From Occultella aeris (lineage in GTDB: Bacteria > Actinomycetota > Actinomycetes > Actinomycetales > Beutenbergiaceae): a stretch of DNA of 32,776 bases. A program made the translations under genes and the position numbers. Below are positions 22,513 to 30,846 of the stretch, piece after piece (the stretch's first letter is position 1; every line of letters begins with the position of its first letter). The stretch covers positions 1 through 32,776 of the forward strand of contig NZ_CACRYJ010000020.1 of the NCBI RefSeq assembly GCF_902703175.1, given 5' to 3'. The notes beneath the pieces were generated by a model. It was not told the DNA's origin. It did not search any database and worked only from the letters and a program-made list of their open reading frames with translations.

Positions 22513-22838
22513 CGGCGATGCGACACACTCAGACCGCCGTGCTCGAGCGCGGCGAGGACTTCAGCTCCGACTTCGCGACGGAGCCCTACGAGGTGGCGTG
22601 GGCGGGTGAGGCCAGATTCTTCGTGCAACGCCTCGAGGACACCACCGGTGACGTGGAACTGCGCACGCAGGTCTCCCCGGACGGAATCACGTGGGTCGAT
22701 GCCGAAAACACACCGGCCGTGCGCCTTGACGGCACAATGGTGACCTGGCCGGTCCGTGAGTTCGGAGGCTGGCTGCGGGTGAGCGGGACCGTTTCCGGAC
22801 TCGCACGGCTGCGGATCTACCTGGTCTGCAAGGGCTAG
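22509..22838 (+). CDS. Small uncharacterised beta-rich protein
   Basis: A 109-residue protein without signal peptide. It overlaps the preceding gene by four bases (GTGA), so the two are probably made together in fixed ratio. The sequence alternates short strands: EPYEVAWAGEARFFVQRLED, VELRTQVSPDGITWVDAEN, GGWLRVSGTVSGLARLRIYL. The SPDGxTW turn occurs in beta-propeller and sandwich modules, but no family can be named. ATG at 22518 is an alternative start. A role as partner or accessory module of the larger unknown protein is a reasonable guess from the overlap. Confidence 0.65.
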   Translation: MTAMRHTQTAVLERGEDFSSDFATEPYEVAWAGEARFFVQRLEDTTGDVELRTQVSPDGITWVDAENTPAVRLDGTMVTWPVREFGGWLRVSGTVSGLARLRIYLVCKG

Positions 22839-22888
22839 CCGTGGAGTTCACGGACGGGCCGAGAGGGACGTACAGGAGGGGGGCCACC

Positions 22889-23956
22889 ATGATGCAGCGG
22901 GTCCGCCTCAAGGACGTCGCCGACTCCCTCGGCCTGTCCGTGAACACCGTCTCCCGCGCGCTCGCCGGCAAGTCCGAGGTCAGCCCAGCGACCCGGCAGC
23001 GGATCCAGGACGAGGCGGACCGCCTCGGCTACGTACCGAACACACTTGCCCGTTCGCTCGTCCTCGGTTCGAACCAGACCCTCGCACTGGTGATCACGAA
23101 CCCGTCCAACCCGTTGTACGCGGAGCTCATCTCCGGGGTCGAGGTGCGTGCCCGGCAGCATGGCTATTCGCTACTGCTGCTCGTCACCGAGGAGTCGACG
23201 GAGAACGAACGGGCCGCCGTCGAGGCCCTGCTCCGCTCCGCCGTCGACGGCGCGATCGCGGTGCCGGTGCAGAGCGAGCACGAGCACTGGCGCCGGTTGA
23301 ACCGCGCCGGGATCCCGCTCGTGCTGGTCAACCGCGACATCCCCGAGCTCGACACCGACTTCGTCGGCGTGGACAACTGGCGGGGCGCGTACGACGCCAC
23401 CAGGCACGTGATCGCCCGGGGCGCCCGCACCGTCTGGGCGCTCGAGGAGGACCTGCCGATCACCACCATCGCGGAGCGGATCGACGGCTTCCACAGGGCG
23501 CTCGACGAGGGCGGGCTGCCGAGCGCCGCGCGCGACGTGGTCGCGGTCCCGACCCGCCGCTACGAGTCCAGCGCCCTGCCGTGGCAGGCGGAGGGCGCGT
23601 ACACGCTGTGCCGCGACCTGATCGCCGAGCGCGGGGCGCCGGATGCCGTGATCACGGGGAACGACTACTTCGCCCTCGGCCTGATGCGCGCCCTCGCAGA
23701 ACTCGGCTACCGCGTGCCCGACGACGTACTGGTCACCGGTTACGGCGACCACCCCTATGCCGGGTTCGTCAGCCCGTCGCTGAGCTCGGTCCGGCTGCCC
23801 GGGTCGCAGATCGGGGCGGCGGCGGTCGATCTCCTGCTCGCGCGTGGGGAGGAACCGACCGACCAGCCCGTCAAGAGGCGGATCGCCCCGACGTTCGTCG
23901 CCCGGGACTCCACGGCGCGGGGCGCGACGACCCCGGACGCCACGGCGACGGCCTGA
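22889..23956 (+). CDS. LacI-family transcriptional regulator
   Basis: Sugar-responsive repressor type. The 355-residue product has the N-terminal DNA-binding part RLKDVADSLGLSVNTVSRAL and the hinge segment RLGYVPNTLARSLVLG, then a periplasmic-binding-protein-like effector domain with NPSNPLYAELISGVE, GVDNWRGAYDATRHVIARGA, PDAVITGNDYFALGLMRAL and VTGYGDHPYAGFVSPSLSSV, all standard for the family. ATG at 22889 follows AGGAGGGGGG closely. It lies 50 bases after the small unknown gene on the same strand, so probably in one operon, suggesting that it governs that unit and perhaps the other sites sharing the same upstream motifs. Effector is likely a sugar; which one is unknown. Confidence 0.93.
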   Translation: MMQRVRLKDVADSLGLSVNTVSRALAGKSEVSPATRQRIQDEADRLGYVPNTLARSLVLGSNQTLALVITNPSNPLYAELISGVEVRARQHGYSLLLLVTEESTENERAAVEALLRSAVDGAIAVPVQSEHEHWRRLNRAGIPLVLVNRDIPELDTDFVGVDNWRGAYDATRHVIARGARTVWALEEDLPITTIAERIDGFHRALDEGGLPSAARDVVAVPTRRYESSALPWQAEGAYTLCRDLIAERGAPDAVITGNDYFALGLMRALAELGYRVPDDVLVTGYGDHPYAGFVSPSLSSVRLPGSQIGAAAVDLLLARGEEPTDQPVKRRIAPTFVARDSTARGATTPDATATA

Positions 23957-23962
23957 GGCACG

Positions 23963-26233
23963 TCACCGGAGCGAACGGAACCGACGCAGTCGCAGGCTGT
24001 TACCGACGACGAATACCGACGAGAACGCCATCGCGGCGCCGGCCAGCATCGGGTTCAACAGCCCGGCGGCGGCCAGCGGGATGGCGGCCACGTTGTAGCC
24101 GAACGCCCAGAACAAGTTGCCCTTGATCGTGCGCAGGGTCCGGCGGGACAGGGCGACGGCGTCCGCTGCGGCCCGTAGGTCGCCGCGCACGAGCGTGATC
24201 TCGCTGGCCTCGATGGCCACGTCGGTGCCGGTGCCCATCGCCATGCCGAGGTCGGCGGCCGCGAGCGCGGCGGCATCGTTCACGCCGTCGCCCACCATCG
24301 CCACGACCTTGCCCTCGGCGCGCAGCGAGGTGACCACGTCGACCTTGTCCGCCGGCAGCACCTCGGCGATGACCCGGTCGATGCCCACCTGTGCCGCGAT
24401 CTGCTCCGCGGCGCGCTGGTTGTCCCCGGTGAGCAGCACCGGGGCCAGACCCAGCCGCTTGAACAGCCCGATCGCCTCCGCGGACGTGTCCTTGACCGTG
24501 TCGCCGATCACGAGGACGCCGCGGGCGCGCCCCTCCCAGGCGGCCACGACCGCGGTCCGGCCCGCGTCGTGGGCGGCATCGATGGCGGCGGTCAGGTCGG
24601 CAGGCAGCGTGCCGACCTCGTCGGTGACCCAGCCGGGCCGTCCCACCGCAACGAGTGTGTCGTCGACGGTGGCGCGCACGCCTCGGCCCTCGAGGTTCTC
24701 GAAGTCGTGCGCCTGCGGCAGCACATCGGCCTCCGCGGCGGAGCGCGCCACGGCACGGGCGATCGGGTGCTCGGAGGCGTGCTCCACCGCGCCCGCCAGG
24801 CGGAGCACGTCGTCGGCACTCTCACCGGCAGCCGGGACCAGCTCCAGCAGGGTCATCCGGCCGGTCGTCACGGTTCCGGTCTTGTCGAGCACCACCGTGT
24901 CGATCCGGCGGGTCGACTCCAGCACCTCCGGCCCCTTGATCAGGATGCCGAGCTGGGCGCCGCGCCCGGTCCCGACGAGCAGGGCGGTGGGGGTCGCGAG
25001 CCCGAGTGCACATGGGCACGCGATGATCAGCACGGCCACCGCGGCCGTGAACGCGACCTGCGGCGCGCTGCCGGTGCCGAGCCAGAAGCCGAGGGTGACC
25101 ACGGCGATCCCGAGCACCACCGGCACGAACACCCCGGAGATCCGATCGGCGAGCCGCTGCACCTGCGCCTTGCCGTTCTGGGCATCCTCGACGAGCGCGG
25201 CCATCTGCGCGAGCTGGGTGTCCGACCCGACGCGGGTGGCCCGTACGACGAGCCGCCCTCCGGAGTTGATCGTCGCGCCGGCGACGTCGTCGCCCTCGGC
25301 CACCTCGACGGGCACCGACTCCCCGGTCAGCATGGAGTTGTCGACGGCGGAGCGTCCGCCGGTCACGACGCCGTCCGTCGCGATCTTCTCGCCCGGGCGG
25401 ACCACGAACTCGTCACCGACCCGAAGGTCGCCGGCCGGGACTCGTAGCTCGACGCCGCCCTGGAGCAGGGTGACCTCCTTGGCGCCGAGGTCGAGCAGCG
25501 CACGCAGGGCGTCCCCGGCCCGGCGGCGCGCGCGCAGCTCGAAGTAGCGGCCGGCGAGCACGAACGTGGTGACGCCGGCGGCGACCTCGAGGTAGATGTT
25601 CGCCGCGCCGTCGCCACGCGCGATCGTGAACTCGAACTCGTGGGTCATGCCGGGCATCCCGGCCGTGCCGAGGAACAGCGCGTAGACCGACCAGCCGAAC
25701 GCCGCGAGCGTGCCGAGCGAGATCAGCGTGTCCATCGTGGCGGCGCCGTGACGCAGGTTCACCCAGGCGGCCCGGTGGAACGGCCACGCACCCCAGGCCA
25801 CGACGGGGGTGGCGAGCACGAGGCTGGCCCACTGCCAGTACGTGAACTGCCAGGCCGGAACCATGGCGAGGACGATCACCGGCAGGCTCAGCAGCGCGGA
25901 GATGATGACCCGGTTGCGCAGGGCCCTCAGGTCCCGCTCCCGCTCGGCGTCAGCGGGGTCGACGGCGGCGCTCGAGGGCGCGGGCACGTTCAGTTCGTGG
26001 GCCGTGTAGCCGGCCTTCTCGACGGCCTCGATGAGCTCGGCGGTGCTGACCGTCGGCGGCACGAAGACGCGCGCCTTCTCGGTCGCGTAGTTCACGGTGG
26101 CGGTGGCGCCGTCGAGCTTGTTCAGGCGCTTCTCGACGCGGGTCGCGCACGACGCGCACGTCATGCCCCCGATCCCGAGCTCGATCCGCTGCAGGTCGGC
26201 GGTCGCGGGCCGAGCCGCGCTCACGTCAGTCAT
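23963..26233 (-). CDS. copA: Copper-exporting P1B-type ATPase CopA
   Basis: Membrane pump that expels copper(I) using ATP. The 756-residue product starts with a heavy-metal-associated domain with GMTCASC (Cys26, Cys29), has the membrane CPC motif in [13 protein letters not shown] near residue 405, the phosphorylated Asp in [12 protein letters not shown] near 447, the HP motif [12 protein letters not shown] near 480 and the hinge [17 protein letters not shown] near 650. CPC plus one N-terminal metal-binding domain matches the copper(I) subgroup. Its ATG overlaps the stop of the upstream His-rich gene as ATGA, so the pair is one operon behind a CsoR-type site. The final helices run to ...RRFRSLR. 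It converges with the LacI gene, six bases apart. Confidence 0.95.
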   Translation of the reverse strand: MTDVSAARPATADLQRIELGIGGMTCASCATRVEKRLNKLDGATATVNYATEKARVFVPPTVSTAELIEAVEKAGYTAHELNVPAPSSAAVDPADAERERDLRALRNRVIISALLSLPVIVLAMVPAWQFTYWQWASLVLATPVVAWGAWPFHRAAWVNLRHGAATMDTLISLGTLAAFGWSVYALFLGTAGMPGMTHEFEFTIARGDGAANIYLEVAAGVTTFVLAGRYFELRARRRAGDALRALLDLGAKEVTLLQGGVELRVPAGDLRVGDEFVVRPGEKIATDGVVTGGRSAVDNSMLTGESVPVEVAEGDDVAGATINSGGRLVVRATRVGSDTQLAQMAALVEDAQNGKAQVQRLADRISGVFVPVVLGIAVVTLGFWLGTGSAPQVAFTAAVAVLIIACPCALGLATPTALLVGTGRGAQLGILIKGPEVLESTRRIDTVVLDKTGTVTTGRMTLLELVPAAGESADDVLRLAGAVEHASEHPIARAVARSAAEADVLPQAHDFENLEGRGVRATVDDTLVAVGRPGWVTDEVGTLPADLTAAIDAAHDAGRTAVVAAWEGRARGVLVIGDTVKDTSAEAIGLFKRLGLAPVLLTGDNQRAAEQIAAQVGIDRVIAEVLPADKVDVVTSLRAEGKVVAMVGDGVNDAAALAAADLGMAMGTGTDVAIEASEITLVRGDLRAAADAVALSRRTLRTIKGNLFWAFGYNVAAIPLAAAGLLNPMLAGAAMAFSSVFVVGNSLRLRRFRSLR

Positions 26234-27183
26234 CGGGTCACCTCCACGGTGAAGTCGGCGGTGTGCACCACGCCCTGGTGGGAGAAGTCGAGGAAGAGCC
26301 GGTACGTCCCCGGGCTCGGTGCGGTGCTCACGAACTCGACCAGTGGTCCGGGCTCGCTCACACCCGCCTCGCCCTCGGGGTGCGTGTGCAGGTAGGCGAG
26401 GTCGCCGACCCGGAGTGCGACGAGGTGTCCGTACGCGCCGAGGTAGGGGTCCAGGTCCGTGACCGGGTCCCCGTCGCGGCTGATCTCGAAGGCGAGCGGG
26501 CTGCCCTCGGTGGTCAGGTCACCGGAGAGGGTGACCGTGTACCCGTCGACGACGGCGGTGCTGCTCACCGCGGGCAGCGGCACCGTGGTCACGGTGCCCG
26601 GCACGGTGACGTCCTGGGCGAGGGTCAGCCCGTCCTCGGACGCCGCCGGCAGGAAGTCGGCATAGACGCGGTAACTGCCTGCGGTGGGCCAGGTCCAGTC
26701 GATGCTCCAGGTGCCGTCCGCGCCGAGGGTCGGGTGCACGTGCCGGAACTCGCTGGTGTCCTGCGAGGCGACGATCAGGTGCAGGTCACGTTCGTGCTGC
26801 GTCGTGTACTCGGTGACCGGGTCGCCGTGGGTGTCGAGCACCCGGAAGCTGAGCGTGCCCGCCACGCCGACGGCGTCCGGCACGGTCAACGAGTCGAGCC
26901 GGTAGCCGCCGGCCGCGGAGAGCACCCCGACGGGAAGTTCCTCGGTCGAGCCGGCCGCCTCGTGCCCGGAATCCTCCGCCCCATCGTGACCGGAGCCCTC
27001 CTCAGTTGCGTCCTCGCCCGTCCCGCCGTGACCGGAACCGAGCTCGCCGGGTTCATCCTCCTCGGCATGGACCTGCGACTGCGTCTCGACCCGGATCCCC
27101 GAGGCCGATCCGACGGCGAACGCACCCCCGAACAACACCGCCAGTCCGGCGGCGAAGATCGTCAATTTCACGGGCGTCTGCAT
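26230..27183 (-). CDS. Membrane-anchored His-rich protein, copper-associated
   Basis: A 317-residue protein with one N-terminal hydrophobic segment ([20 protein letters not shown]), either an uncleaved anchor or a signal peptide. A linker of about 45 residues rich in His, Glu, Asp and Gly follows (repeats like GSGHGG, GSGHDG, DSGHEA). Two beta domains carry [22 protein letters not shown] and [20 protein letters not shown], each with closely spaced His residues. Together these look suited to bind metal outside the cell. It is translated just before copA (ATGA overlap), which supports a role in copper handling or delivery. ATG at 27183 is preferred over GTG 27198 because GGAAGGGA precedes it. 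Exact function unproven. Confidence 0.75.
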   Translation of the reverse strand: MQTPVKLTIFAAGLAVLFGGAFAVGSASGIRVETQSQVHAEEDEPGELGSGHGGTGEDATEEGSGHDGAEDSGHEAAGSTEELPVGVLSAAGGYRLDSLTVPDAVGVAGTLSFRVLDTHGDPVTEYTTQHERDLHLIVASQDTSEFRHVHPTLGADGTWSIDWTWPTAGSYRVYADFLPAASEDGLTLAQDVTVPGTVTTVPLPAVSSTAVVDGYTVTLSGDLTTEGSPLAFEISRDGDPVTDLDPYLGAYGHLVALRVGDLAYLHTHPEGEAGVSEPGPLVEFVSTAPSPGTYRLFLDFSHQGVVHTADFTVEVTR

Positions 27184-27209
27184 GATGTTCCCTTCCACGA
27201 CATAGCCCG

Positions 27210-27238
27210 ACTATACCCCTAGGGGGTATCGGTGCCAA
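27210..27238 (-). promoter_or_regulatory. Copper-operon promoter with CsoR-type operator
   Basis: On the minus strand TTGGCA (27233-27238) and TATAGT (27210-27215) are 17 bases apart, a near-consensus promoter. Between and overlapping the -10 box lies ATACCCCTAGGGGGTAT (27213-27229, plus-strand reading), the GC-rich palindrome with TA centre characteristic of CsoR copper-sensor sites. Binding would block polymerase until copper releases the repressor. The leader is about 20 bases. No csoR gene is present here. Confidence 0.8.
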
Positions 27239-27288
27239 CAGCGTCGCGCCGAATCGGTCGCGCGGCCGCGCAGAACAGGGGACGCTGG

Positions 27289-27319
27289 TGCCCGGACGAG
27301 GGCTGATGCCCGGACGAGG
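27289..27319. repeat. 13-base direct repeat upstream of alanine dehydrogenase
   Basis: TGCCCGGACGAGG occurs at 27289-27301 and at 27307-27319, starts 18 bases apart, ending 12 bases before the ald start codon. It overlaps the leader region next to the ribosome binding site. Possible regulator site or a recent small duplication; nothing else supports a choice. Confidence 0.4.
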
Positions 27320-27331
27320 CGAGGAGCAACG

Positions 27332-28444
27332 ATGCGGATCGGCGTGGTGACCGAGGTCAAGAACTCCGAGTTCCGGGTCGCACTCACCCCGGCGGGTGCG
27401 CACGAGCTGATTCTCGCCGGTCACGACGTCGCGGTGCAGCAGGGCGCCGGAGTGGGCTCGAGCTTCGCCGACGACGCCTACGCCGCCGTCGGCGCCCGGA
27501 TCCTCGCCGACGCGGGCGAGGTGTGGGCATCGTCGGAGCTCCTGCTCAAGGTCAAGGAGCCCGTGCAGCAGGAGTACCCCCACCTGCGCGCCGACCTCGT
27601 GCTCTTCACCTACCTGCACCTGGCGGCCGACGAGAACCTCACCCGTGCCCTGATCGCTGCCGGCACCACGGCGATCGCCTACGAGACGGTGCAGCTGCCG
27701 GACCGCTCGCTGCCCCTGTTGGCCCCGATGAGCGAGGTCGCCGGCCGGTTGTCGGTCCAGGTCGGCGCGTACCAGCTGATGAAGGACGAGGGCGGTCGCG
27801 GGGTGCTGCTCGGCGGCGTGCCCGGTACCCCGCGAGCGAAGGTGGTCATCATCGGCGGCGGGGTGGCCGGCGAGCACGCGGCGGAGGTCGCCATCGGCAT
27901 GCTGGCCGACGTCACCGTGCTCGACGTGTCCGTGCCACGGCTGCGCGCCCTCGAGGCCCGGTTCGGCCCGCGGGTGCACACGCTTCGCTCGAACCCTTAC
28001 ACGGTGGCCGAGGAGACGTCCACCGCGGACCTGGTGATCGGCGCGGTCCTCGTGCCCGGCGCGCGGGCACCGAAACTGGTCACCGACGAGATGATCGCGC
28101 AGATGAAGCCGGGCACGGTGCTGGTGGATATCGCCGTCGACCAGGGCGGCTGCTTCGAGGGGACCCGTCCGACGACCTACGCCGACCCGACGTTCCGCGT
28201 GCACGACTCCACGTTCTACTGCGTCGCGAACATGCCGGGGGCGGTCCCGGTCACGTCGACGATCGCCCTGACGAACGTGACCCTGCCCTACGTCGCGACG
28301 ATCGCCGCGCACGGTTGGGAGATCGCGCTCGGTCGACACCCTGAGCTGCGGCCCGGCGTCAGCACCACCGGCGGGCGCCTCACCAGCGAGCCGGTCGCCC
28401 AGGCCCACGGGTTGCGTTACGACCCGCTGCCGCCGCCCGCCTGA
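27332..28444 (+). CDS. ald: Alanine dehydrogenase
   Basis: Catalyses reversible NAD-dependent oxidative deamination of L-alanine to pyruvate and ammonia in the cytoplasm. The 370-residue length is exact for the family. Seen motifs: MRIGVVTEVKNSEFRVALTP at the start (substrate-binding Arg), LLLKVKEPVQQEYPHLR with the catalytic Lys, TYLHLA with the catalytic His, the nucleotide-binding VVIIGGGVAGEHAAEVAIG near residue 170, DIAVDQGGCFEGTRPTT near 268 and CVANMPGAVPVTSTIALTN near 292. GAGGAGC precedes the ATG. It is divergent from the copper operon with 148 bases between, and appears unrelated to the neighbouring sugar genes. Confidence 0.96.
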   Translation: MRIGVVTEVKNSEFRVALTPAGAHELILAGHDVAVQQGAGVGSSFADDAYAAVGARILADAGEVWASSELLLKVKEPVQQEYPHLRADLVLFTYLHLAADENLTRALIAAGTTAIAYETVQLPDRSLPLLAPMSEVAGRLSVQVGAYQLMKDEGGRGVLLGGVPGTPRAKVVIIGGGVAGEHAAEVAIGMLADVTVLDVSVPRLRALEARFGPRVHTLRSNPYTVAEETSTADLVIGAVLVPGARAPKLVTDEMIAQMKPGTVLVDIAVDQGGCFEGTRPTTYADPTFRVHDSTFYCVANMPGAVPVTSTIALTNVTLPYVATIAAHGWEIALGRHPELRPGVSTTGGRLTSEPVAQAHGLRYDPLPPPA

Positions 28445-28491
28445 ATCCCCGCGTCGCCTCGCGCCGCACAGCTGACGAAACGTCCCGCTGC

Positions 28492-28538
28492 CTGCAACGC
28501 TGCGGAAACGCCCCGGACACGTTCGATTCGTAGCGTCG
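28492..28538 (+). promoter_or_regulatory. Putative promoter/operator of GH92, with leaderless start
   Basis: CTGCAACG at 28492-28499 and TAGCGTCG at 28531-28538 are 39 bases start to start; the control region before 21553 has the same two octamers 38 apart. TAGCGT as -10 box would start the transcript at or within a base or two of the ATG at 28543, and no ribosome binding site precedes that ATG. CGAAACGTCC (28476-28485) just upstream repeats, inverted, at 10530-10539. The segment TGCAACGCTGCG is a near-palindrome centred on CG. Confidence 0.5.
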
Positions 28539-28542
28539 GCGC

Positions 28543-30846
28543 ATGGAGACCCGATCAGCGGTCGCGACGGCGTCGACGCCGTCTCAACCGGTCACGCCGA
28601 GCCGTGGCAGTTGGGACCACGTCGATCCGTTCCTGGGCACCGGCGCCACCGACCTTCCGCCGCGCACCGGCATCGCCGCCACGTGGTGGTGGCCGAAGCC
28701 GCAGGTCGGCAACACCCATCCCGGCGCGACCTACCCCCTCGGCATGGTCTCCGCGTGTGCGTACTCGGGCGCCTACCCGGCCGGGTACGGGCAGTACGAC
28801 CTCGGCACCGAGGGGCTGCCGGTACCGATCTACGACGGTCTGCTCGCGTCCGGGTTCACCCACTTCCAGCAGACCGGCACGGGCGCGATCCGCAAGTACT
28901 ACAACTACTTCCGGGTCACCCCGATGCTGGCGCCCCTTGACGCCCTCGACACACTCTGGGAGCTCACCGACGAGGTGGCCGAACCGGGCTACTACGCGGC
29001 CACGCTCGCCTCCGGGATCCGATGCGAGATCACCGTCGGCCCCAGGAGCGCGGTCCACCGGTACACGTTCGGTGATCATCACGACGCGCGCGTGGTCATC
29101 GACCTCTCGCTCGGCGGGCTGACGATCCCGCACGGATCCACCATCCCGCTGCGGTCCCATCTGGCCTCCATCAGCCCGGGGGTCGCCCAGGGTCAGATCG
29201 TGGTCGAGGGGGCGCCGCTCTCGGTGCATGTGGAGTGCGACGCGGACTCGTGGCGCCAGATGCTCTGGTACGACCGGCGCCTGATGCCGGGTGGTACCCG
29301 GCTCGACCTCGACTCGATCCGCCCGACGACGCTGCGTCCGTTCGGGCTGATGTGGGCCGGCCCCACGGTGGCGGGACAGGTGGTCGAACTGCGGTTCGGG
29401 TTCTCGCTGCGGGGAGTGGAACAGGCCCGGGAGAATCTCCTGCGGGACTGCGGGACGGAGCGTTCGGCGTTCGCGACCCGCCGCGCCGCGACCGCGCGGG
29501 CCTGGTCGGAACACCTCGACCTGATCGAGGTGGAGACACCGTCCGCCCAGCGCCGCACGGTGTTCGCGACGGCGCTCTACCACTCGCTGATCAAGCCGAG
29601 CCTGGCGCCCAACGAGAGCCCGTTCTGGCCAGCCCAGGGTCCGTTCGCGTTCGACATCTGCACGATGTGGGACATCTACCGCACCCAGCTCCCCCTGCTG
29701 ACCATGCTCCTGCCGGACCGGGCCGTCGAGCTCGCGAACGCCCTGCTGCACATCTGCGAGGAGGAGGGGAACTTCCCGATCGGCTACCGGATGGCCCGCG
29801 GCGCCGACCGGTTCTCGCGTCAGGCGAGCGCACTCGCGCACACGTTCCTGGCCGACCTGTGCCAGCTCGGCCTGCCCGGGATCGACTGGGACTGGGCACT
29901 CGTGCACATGCACAACGACCTCCGGCGGACCTACGGCGAGGACTTCCTGCGGGACGGGCGGGTGGAGCCGATCAGTCACACGCTCGACCTCGCGCTCGGC
30001 TACTGGTGCACCGCGAAGGCGGCCCGCGTCTGCCGGGACGAGGCGCTGGTACGCGACTTCGACCGGTTCGCCGGGTGGTGGGTGAACGCGTTCGACGTCG
30101 ACACCGGGCTCCTGCGGGACTCCACCTTCTACGAGGGCGGCCTGTGGAACTACTCGTTCCGACTGCTGCCGGACATGGGTCAGCGGATCCGGCTCGCCGG
30201 CGGGGACGCGGCATTCGTGGATCTGCTCGACCGGTTCTTCGGCTTCGGAGCCGACCCGGTACGCCAGCCCGGCCGGTCGCCGGACGCCACGGAGATGGCC
30301 GCGGGCTACGCCCTGAACCGGTTCGAGGGCCTGAACAACGAGCCGGACATGGAGGCCCCGTGGGCCTACACCTATGCCGGCCGGCCGGACCGCACCACCG
30401 AGGTGGTCCATGCCGCAGTGCACCAGATGTTCGGGACCGGCCGCGGTGGCCTGCCCGGCAACGACGACTCCGGCGGGCTCAGCTCCTGGTACGTGTGGGC
30501 GAGCCTCGGCCTGTTCCCCGTCGCCGGGCAGAACCTGTTCCTGGTCAACACACCGCACTTCCGCCGGTCCCGGATCTCGGTGGCCGGGGGTTCCTTCGAG
30601 ATCACGACGGTCGGGTTCCTCGAACCCGGACCGGACGTCCCGGTCCAGTACGTGCAGTCCGTCACCTTCGACGGTGAGCCGCTCCAGCGGGCGTGGCTCG
30701 GTGGTAGCGAGGTGCACGCCGGCGGCCGGCTCGAGGTCAGCCTCGGTCCTGGCCCGAGCGACTGGGGCACCACCGAGCGCCCGCCGTCCGTGTCGCCGTA
30801 CCAGTCACCCACCCATCCGATCGCGACGAGAAGAGGTCTCCCATGA
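28543..30846 (+). CDS. GH92 family glycoside hydrolase (alpha-mannosidase type)
   Basis: GH92 enzymes are calcium-dependent, inverting exo-alpha-mannosidases that act on mannans and N-glycans. The 767-residue product has the family's opening VDPFLGTG and GNTHPGATYPLGMVS near residues 27-70, FTHFQQTG near 100, MWDIYRTQLPLL near 380, FYEGGLWNYSF near 530 with the likely acid Glu, NEPDMEAPWAYTYAG near 600, and GLPGNDDSGGLSSWYVW near 640 with the likely base Asp. These positions agree with characterised Bacteroides enzymes. It has no signal peptide, unlike many GH92 enzymes, so it may act on imported oligosaccharides. Its stop overlaps the next gene's ATG as ATGA, coupling it to a glycosyltransferase. 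Family certain, linkage specificity unknown. Confidence 0.94.
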   Translation: METRSAVATASTPSQPVTPSRGSWDHVDPFLGTGATDLPPRTGIAATWWWPKPQVGNTHPGATYPLGMVSACAYSGAYPAGYGQYDLGTEGLPVPIYDGLLASGFTHFQQTGTGAIRKYYNYFRVTPMLAPLDALDTLWELTDEVAEPGYYAATLASGIRCEITVGPRSAVHRYTFGDHHDARVVIDLSLGGLTIPHGSTIPLRSHLASISPGVAQGQIVVEGAPLSVHVECDADSWRQMLWYDRRLMPGGTRLDLDSIRPTTLRPFGLMWAGPTVAGQVVELRFGFSLRGVEQARENLLRDCGTERSAFATRRAATARAWSEHLDLIEVETPSAQRRTVFATALYHSLIKPSLAPNESPFWPAQGPFAFDICTMWDIYRTQLPLLTMLLPDRAVELANALLHICEEEGNFPIGYRMARGADRFSRQASALAHTFLADLCQLGLPGIDWDWALVHMHNDLRRTYGEDFLRDGRVEPISHTLDLALGYWCTAKAARVCRDEALVRDFDRFAGWWVNAFDVDTGLLRDSTFYEGGLWNYSFRLLPDMGQRIRLAGGDAAFVDLLDRFFGFGADPVRQPGRSPDATEMAAGYALNRFEGLNNEPDMEAPWAYTYAGRPDRTTEVVHAAVHQMFGTGRGGLPGNDDSGGLSSWYVWASLGLFPVAGQNLFLVNTPHFRRSRISVAGGSFEITTVGFLEPGPDVPVQYVQSVTFDGEPLQRAWLGGSEVHAGGRLEVSLGPGPSDWGTTERPPSVSPYQSPTHPIATRRGLP

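Noticed and set aside
27321-27336. GCAACG before ald as another copy of the suspected regulon motif
   Set aside because: It falls in the spacer between ribosome binding site and start codon, with no matching AGCGTCG element.
28555-30717. Long open frame (720 codons) on the minus strand opposite GH92
   Set aside because: Antisense shadow of a clear GH92 gene. Its product is an Arg/Gly/Pro-rich low-complexity string with no family features, as high-GC codon bias often gives.
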